Source: Sinisalibacter aestuarii
GTDB taxonomy: Bacteria; Pseudomonadota; Alphaproteobacteria; Rhodobacterales; Rhodobacteraceae
Length of the DNA stretch: 64,000 nucleotides
Direction: 5' to 3'
NCBI RefSeq assembly: GCF_027923545.1
Contig: NZ_BROH01000017.1
Location: forward strand, 1 to 64,000
The notes below the pieces were generated by a model. The model saw only the letters and a program-made list of their open reading frames with translations, was not told the origin of the DNA and made no database searches. Positions within the stretch are counted from its first letter, which is position 1; each line of letters starts with the position of its first letter. Positions 18,270-27,053 of the stretch are shown here, in pieces. A program made the translations under genes and the position numbers.

Positions 18270-18965
18270 ATGCGCCATTCAGTCAAGAAGCTCCTCCCCT
18301 CGATCGCAGTCGCTTTGGCCGTGACAGGTCTTTCGCTTCCGGCACCCGCCCGCGCGCAGACATACCCGATCGACTGCGCGATCCTCTTGTGTCTGTCTGG
18401 CGGCTGGCCTGCATCCGTCCCGTGCGCCCGAGCTCGCGCCGAATTCATCAGGCGGATAACGCCCTGGCCGGTGGAACCGCCGCTGCAAATCTGGCGCTGT
18501 CCCATGGGCGCCTCCTACGAGAGCGATCGGCCATCAAACAACGCTGGGCGCATCTTTGAAGTTTTGTACCGGCCCGACAACCGTCGGCCGCTCCAATCCT
18601 CGCCAGTCTACGATCTCGTTCCAGCCGACTGGGCCCTCCAGCTCGTTCAAGATCGCGCGGACATCGATATCAGCGGACCTGAATTCAACTTCGTGCGGTC
18701 CATCCGCGTCTTTGATGTTCGCTATGCGCGGCAGCATGAATCTGGTCGTGACGGTGACTGCAATCGCAGCGCGACCGTGGTCCTCGGCACTTACGGAACC
18801 CAAGGCGATTTCTCCTGGCAACGATCTTCCATAACTGCCCTGCCCGAGGCCCATGTCGGTCTCGAACGTTGGGGTCAGAATTGCCCGGGTATCTATCACC
18901 GTTCTGTCTTCGTCGATTGGCGTGACTATGAGGGCAATTATGGATTTGAGCAGGTAAACTACTGA
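18270..18965 (+). CDS. Exported protein of unknown function next to the T4SS
   Basis: The 231-aa product starts with a classical Sec signal peptide: basic RHSVKK, hydrophobic LLPSIAVALAVTGLSL, cleavage after APARAQ. The mature part contains several Cys and Trp residues (CAILLCLSGGWP, IWRCPMGAS, NCPGIYHRS), which suggests a disulphide-bonded periplasmic domain. I do not recognise the family. The start at 18270 is favoured over the 18234 ATG because GGAGG lies 9 nt upstream and the TATAAT would place transcription start near 18235. Its position just ahead of the mating-system genes suggests a periplasmic accessory of conjugation, such as a pilus or entry-exclusion component. That is inference from context. 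Confidence 0.75.
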   Translation: MRHSVKKLLPSIAVALAVTGLSLPAPARAQTYPIDCAILLCLSGGWPASVPCARARAEFIRRITPWPVEPPLQIWRCPMGASYESDRPSNNAGRIFEVLYRPDNRRPLQSSPVYDLVPADWALQLVQDRADIDISGPEFNFVRSIRVFDVRYARQHESGRDGDCNRSATVVLGTYGTQGDFSWQRSSITALPEAHVGLERWGQNCPGIYHRSVFVDWRDYEGNYGFEQVNY

Positions 18966-19085
18966 CCTGACAACACATAGGTTTGTCTCGGAAGACGAGT
19001 TCTTTGGCTTGTCCGACCGCACCGCGTACGCGTCGCGGTCCAAATGCTGTTTGGCGTTTCGGCAAGCACTGCGGGTTCGCTCTGT

Positions 19086-19316
19086 TCACCCGCCGTTACT
19101 TCTTCCGATCCGCGTGAGCGCATCGAAGTCGATTTCCTGCTTCTGTTCCGCAGTGAGATCCGGCCAGGAATGCGATACCGGCTGGGGCCCGTGGACGTCC
19201 CACATCACCGCATGCGCGTCCGTCGTCCATCGATACACCCAACCAACAATGCTGCATCCATCGGTCCCGATCAGATTGGCGATCGCGACGCCCTCACCTT
19301 TATCATCGTTCACCAT
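19086..19316 (-). CDS. Small hypothetical protein
   Basis: This is a 76-aa open frame with natural composition (acidic C-terminal half: PDLTAEQKQEIDFDALTRIG). It has no membrane span or known motif. The N-terminal VAIANLIGTDGCSIVGWVYRW could form a small beta structure. The antisense frames look like shadows, with strongly biased Arg/Pro/Ser content. It is isolated between the exported protein and the XRE regulator. It may be real, but there is no strong Shine-Dalgarno and I cannot assign a role. Confidence 0.45.
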   Translation of the reverse strand: MVNDDKGEGVAIANLIGTDGCSIVGWVYRWTTDAHAVMWDVHGPQPVSHSWPDLTAEQKQEIDFDALTRIGRSNGG

Positions 19317-19480
19317 TTACTGACTTCCTGCACTGTGGCTCTGATATTGCAGCGTGACGAACTGCGGTGCTCGCCTGCACCGCATGCCGCGCTTAGGAGA
19401 TGTTGGCTAACTGCTCTTTCTTGAGGAGCTCACTTCACATGGGGACGCATGAAGCGGCGCGTCCAAAAATTTCTTTGCTT

Positions 19481-19747
19481 TCAAATCTTGTGGTCGGACT
19501 CCGTGGCGGCTTCGACGATCGCCAGAACCTCGGATAAGTCGAAGCCAAGCGCTCGGGACAATACGATGAACTCGACAACGTCGATCCGTCGCTGACCACT
19601 TTCGATGCGCGCCACCAGAGACTGGTGGCAGTCAAGCCTGTCCGCCAAATCCTTTTGCCCCAGACCCGCTCTATTTCGGGCCTCGACCAAAGATCGACAA
19701 AGGGCCAGATGCCCGGTACTCCAGATAGTTTTCGACACGCGCCACAT
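19481..19747 (-). CDS. XRE-family helix-turn-helix regulator
   Basis: The 88-aa protein consists almost entirely of a Cro/C1-type HTH: ARNRAGLGQKDLADRLDCHQSLVARIESGQRRIDVVEF, with the usual five-helix spacing. Single-domain XRE proteins of this size act as dimeric repressors. It reads leftwards, away from the T4SS operon, and is preceded by a perfect inverted repeat at 19782-19798, so autoregulation is likely. It may also set expression of the neighbouring transfer genes. The start at 19747 gives the most natural length; a GTG or ATG further in would cut into helix 1. Confidence 0.85.
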   Translation of the reverse strand: MWRVSKTIWSTGHLALCRSLVEARNRAGLGQKDLADRLDCHQSLVARIESGQRRIDVVEFIVLSRALGFDLSEVLAIVEAATESDHKI

Positions 19748-19781
19748 ACCTTTTGTGACGTCGCTAGCGGATGAAATCTGT

Positions 19782-19798
19782 TATCTAAAAAGTAGATA
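19782..19798. promoter_or_regulatory. Inverted repeat upstream of the XRE gene
   Basis: TATCTA (19782-19787) and TAGATA (19793-19798) form a perfect 6-bp inverted repeat with a 5-nt spacer, 35 nt before the XRE start. The length and symmetry fit a dimeric HTH operator. It lies in an AT-rich stretch where the promoter of that gene would be. Confidence 0.5.
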
Positions 19799-19862
19799 TT
19801 TGAGGGTGTTATCGGCGTCTGGTTTTCACGGGCTGCTAGTCTGATGCTCCCGAGGCTGCCCA

Positions 19863-20183
19863 TCAATCCCCTACCAATTGCAGAAATCGGCCATAGTCCT
19901 CGCTGACTTCCCGCGCTTCTTCGAAAGCGCGGGCGCGTTCGCTGTCAAGGCAACGGAAGTAGCTCTGGATATCCTGGATGTAATTTTCGAAATCGCCGCG
20001 GATGATAGCCGCATAGTCCCGCGCGGCCTGCGAATCACTTGGCAGGAAGGGGCGGGGCGGGGCGAAGCAGGATTCCGCCAAAACCGGCCCGGGAACGCAG
20101 ATCAGAAGGGCCAGAGCTTGCAATGGGAGCAGGCATATCAACCTCGGGTTTCTCAAACCTGTTATCTCCTTGATCGCGGACAC
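19863..20183 (-). CDS. Small secreted protein, probable periplasmic accessory
   Basis: The 106-aa product has an N-terminal hydrophobic segment (LICLLPLQALALLICVPGPVLA) ending in a signal-peptidase-like site before ESCFAPPRPF. The mature part is short, helical and acidic (RDYAAIIRGDFENYIQDIQ; SERARAFEEAREVSEDYG) and has two cysteines. Similar small exported proteins often accompany VirB operons in alphaproteobacterial plasmids; the family is not one I can name. It is divergent from the T4SS operon and shares the 20184-20312 promoter region with it. A TTGAAG-16-TATATT match on the minus strand there could drive it. Confidence 0.65.
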   Translation of the reverse strand: MSAIKEITGLRNPRLICLLPLQALALLICVPGPVLAESCFAPPRPFLPSDSQAARDYAAIIRGDFENYIQDIQSYFRCLDSERARAFEEAREVSEDYGRFLQLVGD

Positions 20184-20246
20184 TGGCCGAGACTAGTGTT
20201 TGCGTGACCAAACTACAGCCAAAGCATGATATTACATCTTGCGGTT

Positions 20247-20260
20247 GATAATATACTATC
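20247..20260. promoter_or_regulatory. Near-palindrome in the divergent T4SS promoter region
   Basis: GATAATATACTATC is a 14-bp near-perfect palindrome (12 of 14 positions symmetrical) midway between the small secreted gene and the T4SS operon. On the minus strand it contains TATATT with TTGAAG 16 nt upstream. It shares GTATATTATC with the site before the mobilisation genes and GATAGTATA with the site at 18218. Confidence 0.45.
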
Positions 20261-20312
20261 GTAACTCTGGGCTTCAAGTGGGAATGCCTAGGGTCGCGCC
20301 ATTGGAGAAAGC

Positions 20313-20693
20313 GTGAGCCGGGCCATGAACTGGGACATCGAAGCACCAAATGTGGTTACGGAAGCACGTTTCCGCGAACTCGTGGAAAGCGGCTATAGCG
20401 CAGAAATCCTGTGCCAAGAATCGGCACACAAGAAAGGCCCCAGCTATTACGGGGTCTGGATCATGCGTGTGGTCTCCAATGAAGGCGTGGAGAAGCTGCT
20501 GGTCACGGCCCGTACTCGGACGACCTATAACGACATCAAGATTCGCGAGTTCAAGACGATCTCTGGCGTGGTGTCTTTCTTCATTGGCCTTGGTTTTGCG
20601 CATGTCGACCTGCCGCTTGAGGCGGGGACAAGCCGTACGCACAAACTCGCCCCGCCAGACAAAGCCCCATCAGAAAAGGGCACTGGCAGCTAG
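20313..20693 (+). CDS. Hypothetical protein leading the T4SS operon
   Basis: The 126-aa protein has no signal peptide. Residues 20-110 look like a compact alpha/beta domain ([61 protein letters not shown]), and the C-terminus is a basic, proline-rich tail. I do not recognise the family. The start is GTG at 20313 with GGAG about 6 nt upstream; an ATG four codons in is possible. It is the first gene after the divergent promoter and its end overlaps the transglycosylase frame by about 90 nt, so it is probably co-transcribed. A cytoplasmic regulator or accessory of the mating system is the likely role. Confidence 0.65.
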   Translation: MSRAMNWDIEAPNVVTEARFRELVESGYSAEILCQESAHKKGPSYYGVWIMRVVSNEGVEKLLVTARTRTTYNDIKIREFKTISGVVSFFIGLGFAHVDLPLEAGTSRTHKLAPPDKAPSEKGTGS

Positions 20694-21351
20694 CCTCGTC
20701 TGTCTCTGGCTGGTCACAGCGCCAGCTTCAGCGCAAATGGTCCTGGTCATGGAGAGCGACGGCTCCCTGACCCCGTCCCGCTCCCAAAGCAGCTTTGCTC
20801 GAAACTACAATGACGGGATTGGTCAGGGTTCGGCCTCCGATGGGATCGCAATCTTCGGCGAGGTAGAGGACGAGCAAGAGGGCGTCCAAGTTGCGGCCCT
20901 TGCCCGCCTGACTCCCCTGCCCCGCGCCGATGTTCTCTCTGGGATTCAGACCACGGCCTTGCGCTATGCCGGCCATCCGGGCCTGCGTCGCGCGGGGCTT
21001 TCCGTGACCGATTGGCTGGCTCTCTATCGGGCCAATATCGAGGTTGAGAGCGCCTATCGACAGGATGCGATCTCGAGCGCGGGCGCTATAGGCCTTGGCC
21101 AGCTGATGCCCACCACTGCCCGTGATCTCGGCGTTGACCCGCGTGACCCGCTGCAGAACCTCGACGGGGCCGCCCGCTACCTCGCGATGATGTTGGACAC
21201 GTTTGGCGATCCACGCCTTGCCCTCGCAGCCTACAACGCCGGACCCGATGCGGTCCGCCAGTACGGCGGCATTCCCCCCTACCGAGAAACCCAGAACCAC
21301 GTGGCCCGCGTCATGGCCGTCGTGGCCCGATTGGAAGGATCAAATTCATGA
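20602..21351 (+). CDS. virB1: VirB1-like lytic transglycosylase
   Basis: The protein has a signal-peptide region ([21 protein letters not shown]) followed by an SLT domain. Catalytic Glu sits in [14 protein letters not shown], then come [17 protein letters not shown] and [18 protein letters not shown], the standard GLxQ and AYNAG motifs of family-1 transglycosylases. It would open the peptidoglycan locally for assembly of the secretion channel. The open frame extends back to 20350, but that part is a shadow of the preceding gene. ATG 20602 is the nearest in-frame start, giving a rather long n-region before the signal core, so the exact start is uncertain. It overlaps VirB2 by 4 nt. Confidence 0.85.
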   Translation: MSTCRLRRGQAVRTNSPRQTKPHQKRALAASLVCLWLVTAPASAQMVLVMESDGSLTPSRSQSSFARNYNDGIGQGSASDGIAIFGEVEDEQEGVQVAALARLTPLPRADVLSGIQTTALRYAGHPGLRRAGLSVTDWLALYRANIEVESAYRQDAISSAGAIGLGQLMPTTARDLGVDPRDPLQNLDGAARYLAMMLDTFGDPRLALAAYNAGPDAVRQYGGIPPYRETQNHVARVMAVVARLEGSNS

Positions 21352-21641
21352 GACAGATTTCAAACCTCTTTGTCGCCTCACTGGCGCTATTCCTGCTCAT
21401 TGCCGAGCCCGCCCTTGCCCAAAGCATCGATCTATCCCCGATCCAAAGCTTGTTGCAGGGCATTGTCGATGCTCTAACCGGCCCGCTCGGCGTCGTGATC
21501 GCCACACTCGCGGTCCTTGGCGTTTTCTTGAGCTGGTTCTTCAATATCATCGATCTGCGTCAGGCGCTCTGGGTCCTCGTCGGGATCGCTGGTGTTGCGG
21601 CCGCTCCCACCATCGTCGCCGCGGTTTTCGCCGGTGGCTGA
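21348..21641 (+). CDS. virB2: VirB2-type pilin
   Basis: The 97-aa protein has a cleavable signal ([19 protein letters not shown]), then a short mature pilin with two hydrophobic helices: [21 protein letters not shown] and [22 protein letters not shown]. This is the size and layout of VirB2/TrbC major pilins, which are extracted from the inner membrane to build the conjugative pilus. The start overlaps the transglycosylase stop (ATGA) and its end overlaps VirB3. Order and neighbours confirm the call. Confidence 0.9.
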   Translation: MRQISNLFVASLALFLLIAEPALAQSIDLSPIQSLLQGIVDALTGPLGVVIATLAVLGVFLSWFFNIIDLRQALWVLVGIAGVAAAPTIVAAVFAGG

Positions 21642-21912
21642 GCGCTCGCCTCTCTTTCTGGGCCTCGTGCGCCCGCCGAAGCTTCTGGGCCTGCCCATCA
21701 TGTACGCGATGGTCTGGCTTTTCGGCTCGGTGCTCTTGTTCGTCTGGGTCCAGCACATTGCGGTGCTGGGCATAGCCGCCCTGCTCTACCCGGTTCTCTG
21801 GAAGGCCGCGGACTGGGATCCGCGTTTCATCGACGTGATGATGACGGCGCTGCAAGAGACGCCGCCCACGCGGAACCGCTCCATCCACGGCGGGGACAGC
21901 TATGCCCCGTGA
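21634..21912 (+). CDS. virB3: VirB3 inner-membrane protein
   Basis: The protein is about 92 aa. RSPLFLGLVRPPKLLGLP is the characteristic VirB3 N-terminus, followed by two membrane spans (MYAMVWLFGSVLLFVW and IAVLGIAALLYPVLW) and ADWDPRFIDV. VirB3 works with VirB4 in pilus biogenesis. I choose GTG at 21634, overlapping the VirB2 stop by 8 nt; the longer frame from 21592 would add a proline-rich shadow. The C-terminus overlaps VirB4 by 11 nt. Confidence 0.85.
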   Translation: MAERSPLFLGLVRPPKLLGLPIMYAMVWLFGSVLLFVWVQHIAVLGIAALLYPVLWKAADWDPRFIDVMMTALQETPPTRNRSIHGGDSYAP

Positions 21913-24265
21913 AGCCGCGCTTGATCTCCGCACGATGACGCCGGAGTGGTATGCGCGCGAGACCCGCCTCGCGCACATGCTGCCCTATGTGAGCCTCGTC
22001 GATCACCAGACCGTGCGGACCCGGGTCAACGAGCTTTTCCAGTGCATCCGGCTCGACGGGGTCAATAGCTATACGACCGATGACGCCTATCTCGACAAGG
22101 TGACCGCGCTCTTTGCCCGGATCATTGCGCAATTGGGGCCGGAGTTCAGCTATTACGTCCATAAGGTCTCGAAGGCGATCACGCCGGACCTCGAGCCGCT
22201 GCGCGAGGACAGTTTCGCGGGAGAAGTCGACCGGCTCTGGCGCAAGAAGCTAGAGACCAGCGGGCTGCGCGACAAGACGCTCACCCTTACGATCATCCAT
22301 CGCCCGCCTCCAAAAAGCGTCCTGCCATTCCTGAACCGCAGCGCGCCGGATCGCCTCAAGGAAGCGACCGAGAAGCGCCTTCGCCGATTGGGCGAGGCCG
22401 TGAACGTGTTCCTGTCTGGCCTGACGGAGCTTAACCCACGTGTGCTTTCGGCCAAGTCCGGCGAGTTGATTGGCTTCCTAGGGGCCCTCAACACTGGCCA
22501 GGAACTGCCGCTCTATCCGGCGAACACCTATGGCTTCCTGTCCTTCAACGTCGCCAACACGCGAGTGACGTTTCAAGGCGATCACTTCGAACTCTCCGAA
22601 GGCGTCGTGGGACACCGCTACGGCAAGAGTTTCACCATCGGGGAATACTCGGAAGGCACCTCCTGCACCATGTTCGACATGCTGAACCTGCCGGTCGACA
22701 TGATCGTCACGCATTCCTTCACGCCGATCAATTCGAACCTCATGGCGGGCCGGATCAAGCGCCAGAAGCGCCAGATGCAGGCCAGCCAGGACGCGGCCCT
22801 CTCGCTCATGGAAGCCCTCGATATCGCTGCCGATGATCTGGAGGCCAAGCGGCAGAGCTTCGGCGAGCACCACATGGTCGTGACGATTTTCTGCGATACT
22901 CTGGACGAGTTGCAGAGCTTGAGCGCCGAGATCGTGAACGCCGCGGCCGCCGAAGGCGTGAAGATGATCGGCGAGCGGGTCGCGGCCAAGGCGCATTACC
23001 TCAGTCAGCATCCCGGCAACCAGCCCAAGCGCGTGCGTGCCAGTGCGATCACCAATCGAAACTTCGCGGATTTCGCAGCATTTCACCGGACTCAGCTTGG
23101 CAAGCCTGCTGAGAAAACACCCTGGGGCAAGGTTATCACCTATCTGCCCACGCCCGAGCAGAGCGCATACCGGTTTTCCTATCACGAGCAAGGCTCGCCC
23201 GACAAAGAACCGACCAGCGGGCATACGCTGATCATGGGACGACCCGGGTCAGGCAAGTCGGTCCTCTCGGCCTTCCTCATGACGCAAGCCCGTCGAGCAG
23301 GGGCGCGGATCTTCGTCTTCGACTACCGTTTTGGTATGGAGATGGCGGTCCGCGCCAACGGCGGGCGCTACGCATCGCTCAAAGCCGGCCAACCCACGGG
23401 CCTCAACCCGCTCTGGACCGAGACCGATGCGCGCGGCACCGCCTGGCTCTCGGACTGGCTCACCACCCTGCTCTATCGTGCCGACAAGCCGCTGACGCCC
23501 GCGCAAACAAATCGCATTCAGGAGGTCGTGCGCCAGAATGCGCAGGCCACGAACCCAGCCTTGCGGAACTGGCGCGACTTCGCATCGCTGTTCGTTTCGA
23601 CCGACGATGGCGGCGATCTGCACCAGCGGCTGCTCGAGTGGACCGAAGAGGGCCGCTACGGCTGGATTTTCGGACAGACGCTGGAAGACACTTTCTCGCT
23701 GAAGGGCAATGTGGTGGGCTTCGATCTGACCGGCATTCTCGACAGCGAGGCCGAGAAGGAACGCATGGCCGTCCTCTCCTATCTCTTCCGCCGGGTTGAG
23801 CGCGAGATCGAGGATCGGCGCCCCACCATCATCGTGATCGACGAGGCCTGGAAGGCGCTCGATAACGCGTATTTCGCCGAGCGGCTGTCGAACTGGCTGG
23901 TGACCGCGCGCAAGCAGAACACTGTCGCGGTGATGATGACGCAATACGCCAGCCAGCTCGAGCGCACCCGGACCGGCAAGACCATCATCGAAGCCGTGCC
24001 CACGCAGATCCTGCTTCCGAACATCCGCGCCCATGCCGCCGATTACGCGATGCTGAACCTCTATGAGAAGGAGCTGGACGTCCTTCTCAATACCGGCAGC
24101 GACAGCCGTCTCGCCCTCATCCGAGACGACCAGGGCTCCATCGTCGTCGATGCCGATCTGAGCGCGCTTGGGCCCAATCTAACCATCCTTGGCGGCATGG
24201 AAAAAGGCGAGGCGCTTGTCGGCGCCGATTACCGCAACCGCCCGGACTTCTGGAGGATTTCATGA
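21902..24265 (+). CDS. virB4: VirB4 ATPase
   Basis: The 787-aa protein has the usual VirB4 length. Walker A is LIMGRPGSGKSVLSAFL at about residues 443-459 and Walker B is PTIIVIDEAWKALDN at about 640. The N-terminal half has the VirB4 signature region around YGFLSFNVANT and YGKSFTIGEYSEGTSCTMFDM. It is a cytoplasmic hexameric ATPase at the base of the channel that drives pilin dislocation and substrate transfer. ATG 21902 follows a GGGGACAGCT stretch and overlaps VirB3. Its stop overlaps the small lipoprotein gene by 4 nt. Confidence 0.95.
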   Translation: MPREAALDLRTMTPEWYARETRLAHMLPYVSLVDHQTVRTRVNELFQCIRLDGVNSYTTDDAYLDKVTALFARIIAQLGPEFSYYVHKVSKAITPDLEPLREDSFAGEVDRLWRKKLETSGLRDKTLTLTIIHRPPPKSVLPFLNRSAPDRLKEATEKRLRRLGEAVNVFLSGLTELNPRVLSAKSGELIGFLGALNTGQELPLYPANTYGFLSFNVANTRVTFQGDHFELSEGVVGHRYGKSFTIGEYSEGTSCTMFDMLNLPVDMIVTHSFTPINSNLMAGRIKRQKRQMQASQDAALSLMEALDIAADDLEAKRQSFGEHHMVVTIFCDTLDELQSLSAEIVNAAAAEGVKMIGERVAAKAHYLSQHPGNQPKRVRASAITNRNFADFAAFHRTQLGKPAEKTPWGKVITYLPTPEQSAYRFSYHEQGSPDKEPTSGHTLIMGRPGSGKSVLSAFLMTQARRAGARIFVFDYRFGMEMAVRANGGRYASLKAGQPTGLNPLWTETDARGTAWLSDWLTTLLYRADKPLTPAQTNRIQEVVRQNAQATNPALRNWRDFASLFVSTDDGGDLHQRLLEWTEEGRYGWIFGQTLEDTFSLKGNVVGFDLTGILDSEAEKERMAVLSYLFRRVEREIEDRRPTIIVIDEAWKALDNAYFAERLSNWLVTARKQNTVAVMMTQYASQLERTRTGKTIIEAVPTQILLPNIRAHAADYAMLNLYEKELDVLLNTGSDSRLALIRDDQGSIVVDADLSALGPNLTILGGMEKGEALVGADYRNRPDFWRIS

Positions 24266-24429
24266 CCCGTATCTTGTTTTTGCTCGCCGCACTCGGCGCT
24301 TTGGCCTCCTGCACCCAATACCAGGAACCGCAGGCCAATTGCTTCACCTTCCTCGCTTCGACCGCCCCCATCGCGTCTGATTGCAGCTTCACGCCGATCG
24401 GCGCACCGGAGCGCGACATTGAAGTCTAG
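24262..24429 (+). CDS. Small lipoprotein (VirB7-like position)
   Basis: This 55-aa gene starts with ATG overlapping the VirB4 stop (ATGA). The N-terminus is MTRILFLLAALGALASC, a clear lipobox (L-A-S-C) with the modified Cys at position 17. The mature part has two more cysteines (QANC, ASDC) and ends ERDIEV. VirB7 proteins are lipoproteins of this size that stabilise VirB9 through disulphides, although they usually sit near VirB8/VirB9. Its size and cysteines fit, but the position after VirB4 is unusual, so an entry-exclusion lipoprotein is an alternative. The end overlaps the second transglycosylase by 11 nt. Confidence 0.7.
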   Translation: MTRILFLLAALGALASCTQYQEPQANCFTFLASTAPIASDCSFTPIGAPERDIEV

Positions 24430-25573
24430 CCTGCCCCATATCTTGGCCCTTTGCCTGCTGCCCGGTCTCGCCTTGTCCCAAGGTGTGCCGACCAATGACA
24501 GCGGGCTGACCGCGCGCGATATCGTCGAGACCAGCGATCGCGAGGCCGATCTTGCGATCCAGGCCGACAAGCTTGCCGTGCGCGAACTCATCGCCGAGAT
24601 TGAACGCGAGCAATTGGCCACCCTGCAGCGCATCCTCGATGCACAGACAAGCTTTGGCGGCCAGGGTCTGTCGGCCATGGTCTCCGGGCTCGAAAGCGGC
24701 AGCGGCGATCCGACCCGCTCCGTCGAGGCGGTCTATGGCACGGGTGAGATCGATCCCAATCCCGGCGGCGCACAGATGTTCGGGGATGCTGCGGAAAACA
24801 TCGAGCAGCTCATCATCCGCGTCGCGCAGGAGACCAGCGGCTTTGCAGGCGTGGGCCGCGCGGGTCTCTCGCCGGTTCAATGGCGCGCACTCCTACAGGC
24901 GCTCATCTGGCAGGAAAGCCGGTTTACTATTGGCGCCCGCTCGCCCGTCGGCGCCTTTGGCCTCACCCAGATTATGCCCGGTACGGCCAGCGATCTCGGC
25001 ATCAACCCAGAATACTACGACAGCCCCTACCTGCAGGTGCATGGCGGCGCGCGCTATCTCGCAACGCAACTCAACACCTTCGATGGCAACATCATCAACG
25101 CACTCGCGGCCTATAATGCAGGCCCCGGCCGGGTCTTTGAATATGGCGGTGTCCCGCCCTTTACCGAGACCCAGCACTACGTCCAGGTCATCCCCGAACG
25201 CTACAATCTCTACCTAAGCCGCATCGGCGGGATCGAAGCGCTTGGGACGATCGACCCCGCTCTGCTGGCCAATGCTAACCTCTCGATGACCGGGCATGGC
25301 GCGGCTTTCTATAGCAACAACTCGCCCGCCGCGATCAGGCAAGCTGCCCTGCGTATCCAAGACATCGTCACGCGGATTTCCGCGACGGAAGACGTGCAGG
25401 AAAGCGTCGCGCTCAACACCTATGCCCGCGCCGAACTCGTGCGTCTCGTCGCGGCCCGCATCCGGCTACAGGCGGCGCGGACCCGCGTACTCTCGGCCGA
25501 AGAGCTGGCACAGGCCAGCGCCCGCATGGCCGAGGGCGCGTTCATGGAATTCACGATCAGGGAGATAGACTGA
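24419..25573 (+). CDS. Second T4SS lytic transglycosylase with coiled-coil flanks
   Basis: The 384-aa exported protein has a signal peptide (LPHILALCLLPGLALSQ), a helical N-terminal part (AIQADKLAVRELIAEIEREQ), and an SLT domain at about residues 150-260. Its catalytic Glu lies in LIWQESRFTIGARS, followed by GAFGLTQIMPGTASDLG and [17 protein letters not shown]. The C-terminal 120 residues are helical and unrelated to the VirB1-like enzyme upstream. The frame starts at TTG 24419, overlapping the lipoprotein; no better start is near. The operon thus encodes two murein hydrolases. This one replaces the usual small protein between VirB4 and VirB5 and may also have a structural role. Confidence 0.85.
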   Translation: MKSSLPHILALCLLPGLALSQGVPTNDSGLTARDIVETSDREADLAIQADKLAVRELIAEIEREQLATLQRILDAQTSFGGQGLSAMVSGLESGSGDPTRSVEAVYGTGEIDPNPGGAQMFGDAAENIEQLIIRVAQETSGFAGVGRAGLSPVQWRALLQALIWQESRFTIGARSPVGAFGLTQIMPGTASDLGINPEYYDSPYLQVHGGARYLATQLNTFDGNIINALAAYNAGPGRVFEYGGVPPFTETQHYVQVIPERYNLYLSRIGGIEALGTIDPALLANANLSMTGHGAAFYSNNSPAAIRQAALRIQDIVTRISATEDVQESVALNTYARAELVRLVAARIRLQAARTRVLSAEELAQASARMAEGAFMEFTIREID

Positions 25574-26382
25574 TGAGAGATTTACTCTTGAGAACGGCCT
25601 TAGCCACGACACTTGGGATTGGCCTACACTTGGGAACCCTCTCCCTTGCCCTGGCGCAAGGTGTGCCCGTCGTCGACACCCAGAACATCGCGCAAAACAT
25701 CCAGCAGCTCCGGCAGATGATCGAAGACGAGATCCTACAAAACGAACAGCTGACGCAGCTCCGCGAACAGCTTGCGACACTCACGGACCAACTCGCGGAG
25801 CTGCAAAGAACCTATGAAGCACTTACCCGCCTTGCCGAACTTCCCGAGATTATCCGCACCGAGATGGAGGACGAGCTGAACGGCCTGCTCGACCAGGAGT
25901 TCGGCGATATCATCGCCACGATTGAGGCGATCAAGACCGGAGACTTCTCTGGCCTGTCGGGCTCCGGCGCGGGTGAGATCGAAACACAGATGGACCGGGT
26001 GCTGGCCGATCTCGGCTTTGATGACGATACCCTCACGGAAATGGCCACCAGCGGAAATCCCGGGGCCAACCGCGTGGCGACGCAGGCCACAACCGGCGCG
26101 CTCGTCTCGGCCGCTGCCCAGAACAGCTACGAGGACGCGGGCCAATCGCTGGAACGCGTCGACCGGTTGGTCGGGCTGATCGATGACATGGACGAACTGA
26201 AGGAAAGTATCGACCTCAACACGCGGGTGACGGCGGAGCTGGCAATTGCCCTCGTCGCCATGTGGCAGCTTGAGGCCGTGCAAACCGTGGGTGACGGCAC
26301 AGGCGGCGTGATTGATGCCGCCACAATCGCCGAAGAACAGCGCTTCATGGATTTCACCTTGCCGGACCTTCGGGCCGAGTAA
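25573..26382 (+). CDS. virB5: VirB5-like minor pilin
   Basis: The 269-aa exported protein has a signal (TLGIGLHLGTLSLALAQ), then long amphipathic helices rich in Gln, Leu and Glu (IQQLRQMIEDEILQNEQLTQ), the pattern of VirB5/TrbJ proteins. A helical C-terminal region ends EEQRFMDFTLPDLRAE. VirB5 lies at the pilus tip and helps contact the recipient. The start overlaps the preceding stop by one base. A 14-nt gap separates it from VirB8. Family assignment rests on helical pattern, signal peptide and gene order rather than on a sharp motif. Confidence 0.8.
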   Translation: MRDLLLRTALATTLGIGLHLGTLSLALAQGVPVVDTQNIAQNIQQLRQMIEDEILQNEQLTQLREQLATLTDQLAELQRTYEALTRLAELPEIIRTEMEDELNGLLDQEFGDIIATIEAIKTGDFSGLSGSGAGEIETQMDRVLADLGFDDDTLTEMATSGNPGANRVATQATTGALVSAAAQNSYEDAGQSLERVDRLVGLIDDMDELKESIDLNTRVTAELAIALVAMWQLEAVQTVGDGTGGVIDAATIAEEQRFMDFTLPDLRAE

Positions 26383-26396
26383 TCGTGGGGGCATGA

Positions 26397-27053
26397 ATGG
26401 TGGCGAGTGAACAAGAAATCATCGAGGAAGAACTGGTCTACGGTGCCTTGCGCCGCGAACGGCTCTGGCAACGCCTTGGCCTGACGGGCCTTGTCTTCGG
26501 TGTCATCGGCTGTCTGAGCGCCGCGGCGGTCTCGATCCTCGATGTCGACCCGCCCCCCGTCGTTGTTCCCTATGATCCCGCCACCGGCTTTGCACTCCCC
26601 GAAGCCTCGGTCGGCGCCTCCTCGGTGACCGCCAACCAAGCGATCATCGAGGCGGAGGTGTTCCGCTATGTGACCGACCGGGAGGTCTACAACCAGCTCG
26701 ACAACGATCTGCGCATCCGCAACGTCCTGCGCCGCTCGGACGGAGCTGCCGAGAGCGGGCTGCGCCAGATCTGGAACAGCGCCAATGAGAACTACCCGCC
26801 GACGGTCTATGGCCCCAATGCGCGGCTCGACGTGGAGATCCTCAGCATCAACCGGATCGGAACCAACCGCGCGACGGTCCGCCTGCGCAAGCGCCTGACA
26901 TCTATCAACGGCGTCCAAACCGGGCTTTTCACCGCCACGCTTCTCTTCGAGTTCCGCCCCGAGACCCGCCGCTCCATCGATGAGGTCTGGACCAACCCCT
27001 TCGGCTTCACGGTCCTCGAATATTCCATCCGCTCCGACAGATTGGAGAATTGA
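26397..27053 (+). CDS. virB8: VirB8 assembly factor
   Basis: The 218-aa protein has a cytoplasmic N-terminus, one membrane span (GLTGLVFGVIGCLSAAAVSIL, about residues 29-50) and a periplasmic NTF2-like domain, including NPFGFTVLEYSIRSD near the C-terminus, which is the conserved VirB8 end. It nucleates the inner-membrane part of the channel. It overlaps VirB9 by 4 nt. Confidence 0.92.
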   Translation: MVASEQEIIEEELVYGALRRERLWQRLGLTGLVFGVIGCLSAAAVSILDVDPPPVVVPYDPATGFALPEASVGASSVTANQAIIEAEVFRYVTDREVYNQLDNDLRIRNVLRRSDGAAESGLRQIWNSANENYPPTVYGPNARLDVEILSINRIGTNRATVRLRKRLTSINGVQTGLFTATLLFEFRPETRRSIDEVWTNPFGFTVLEYSIRSDRLEN

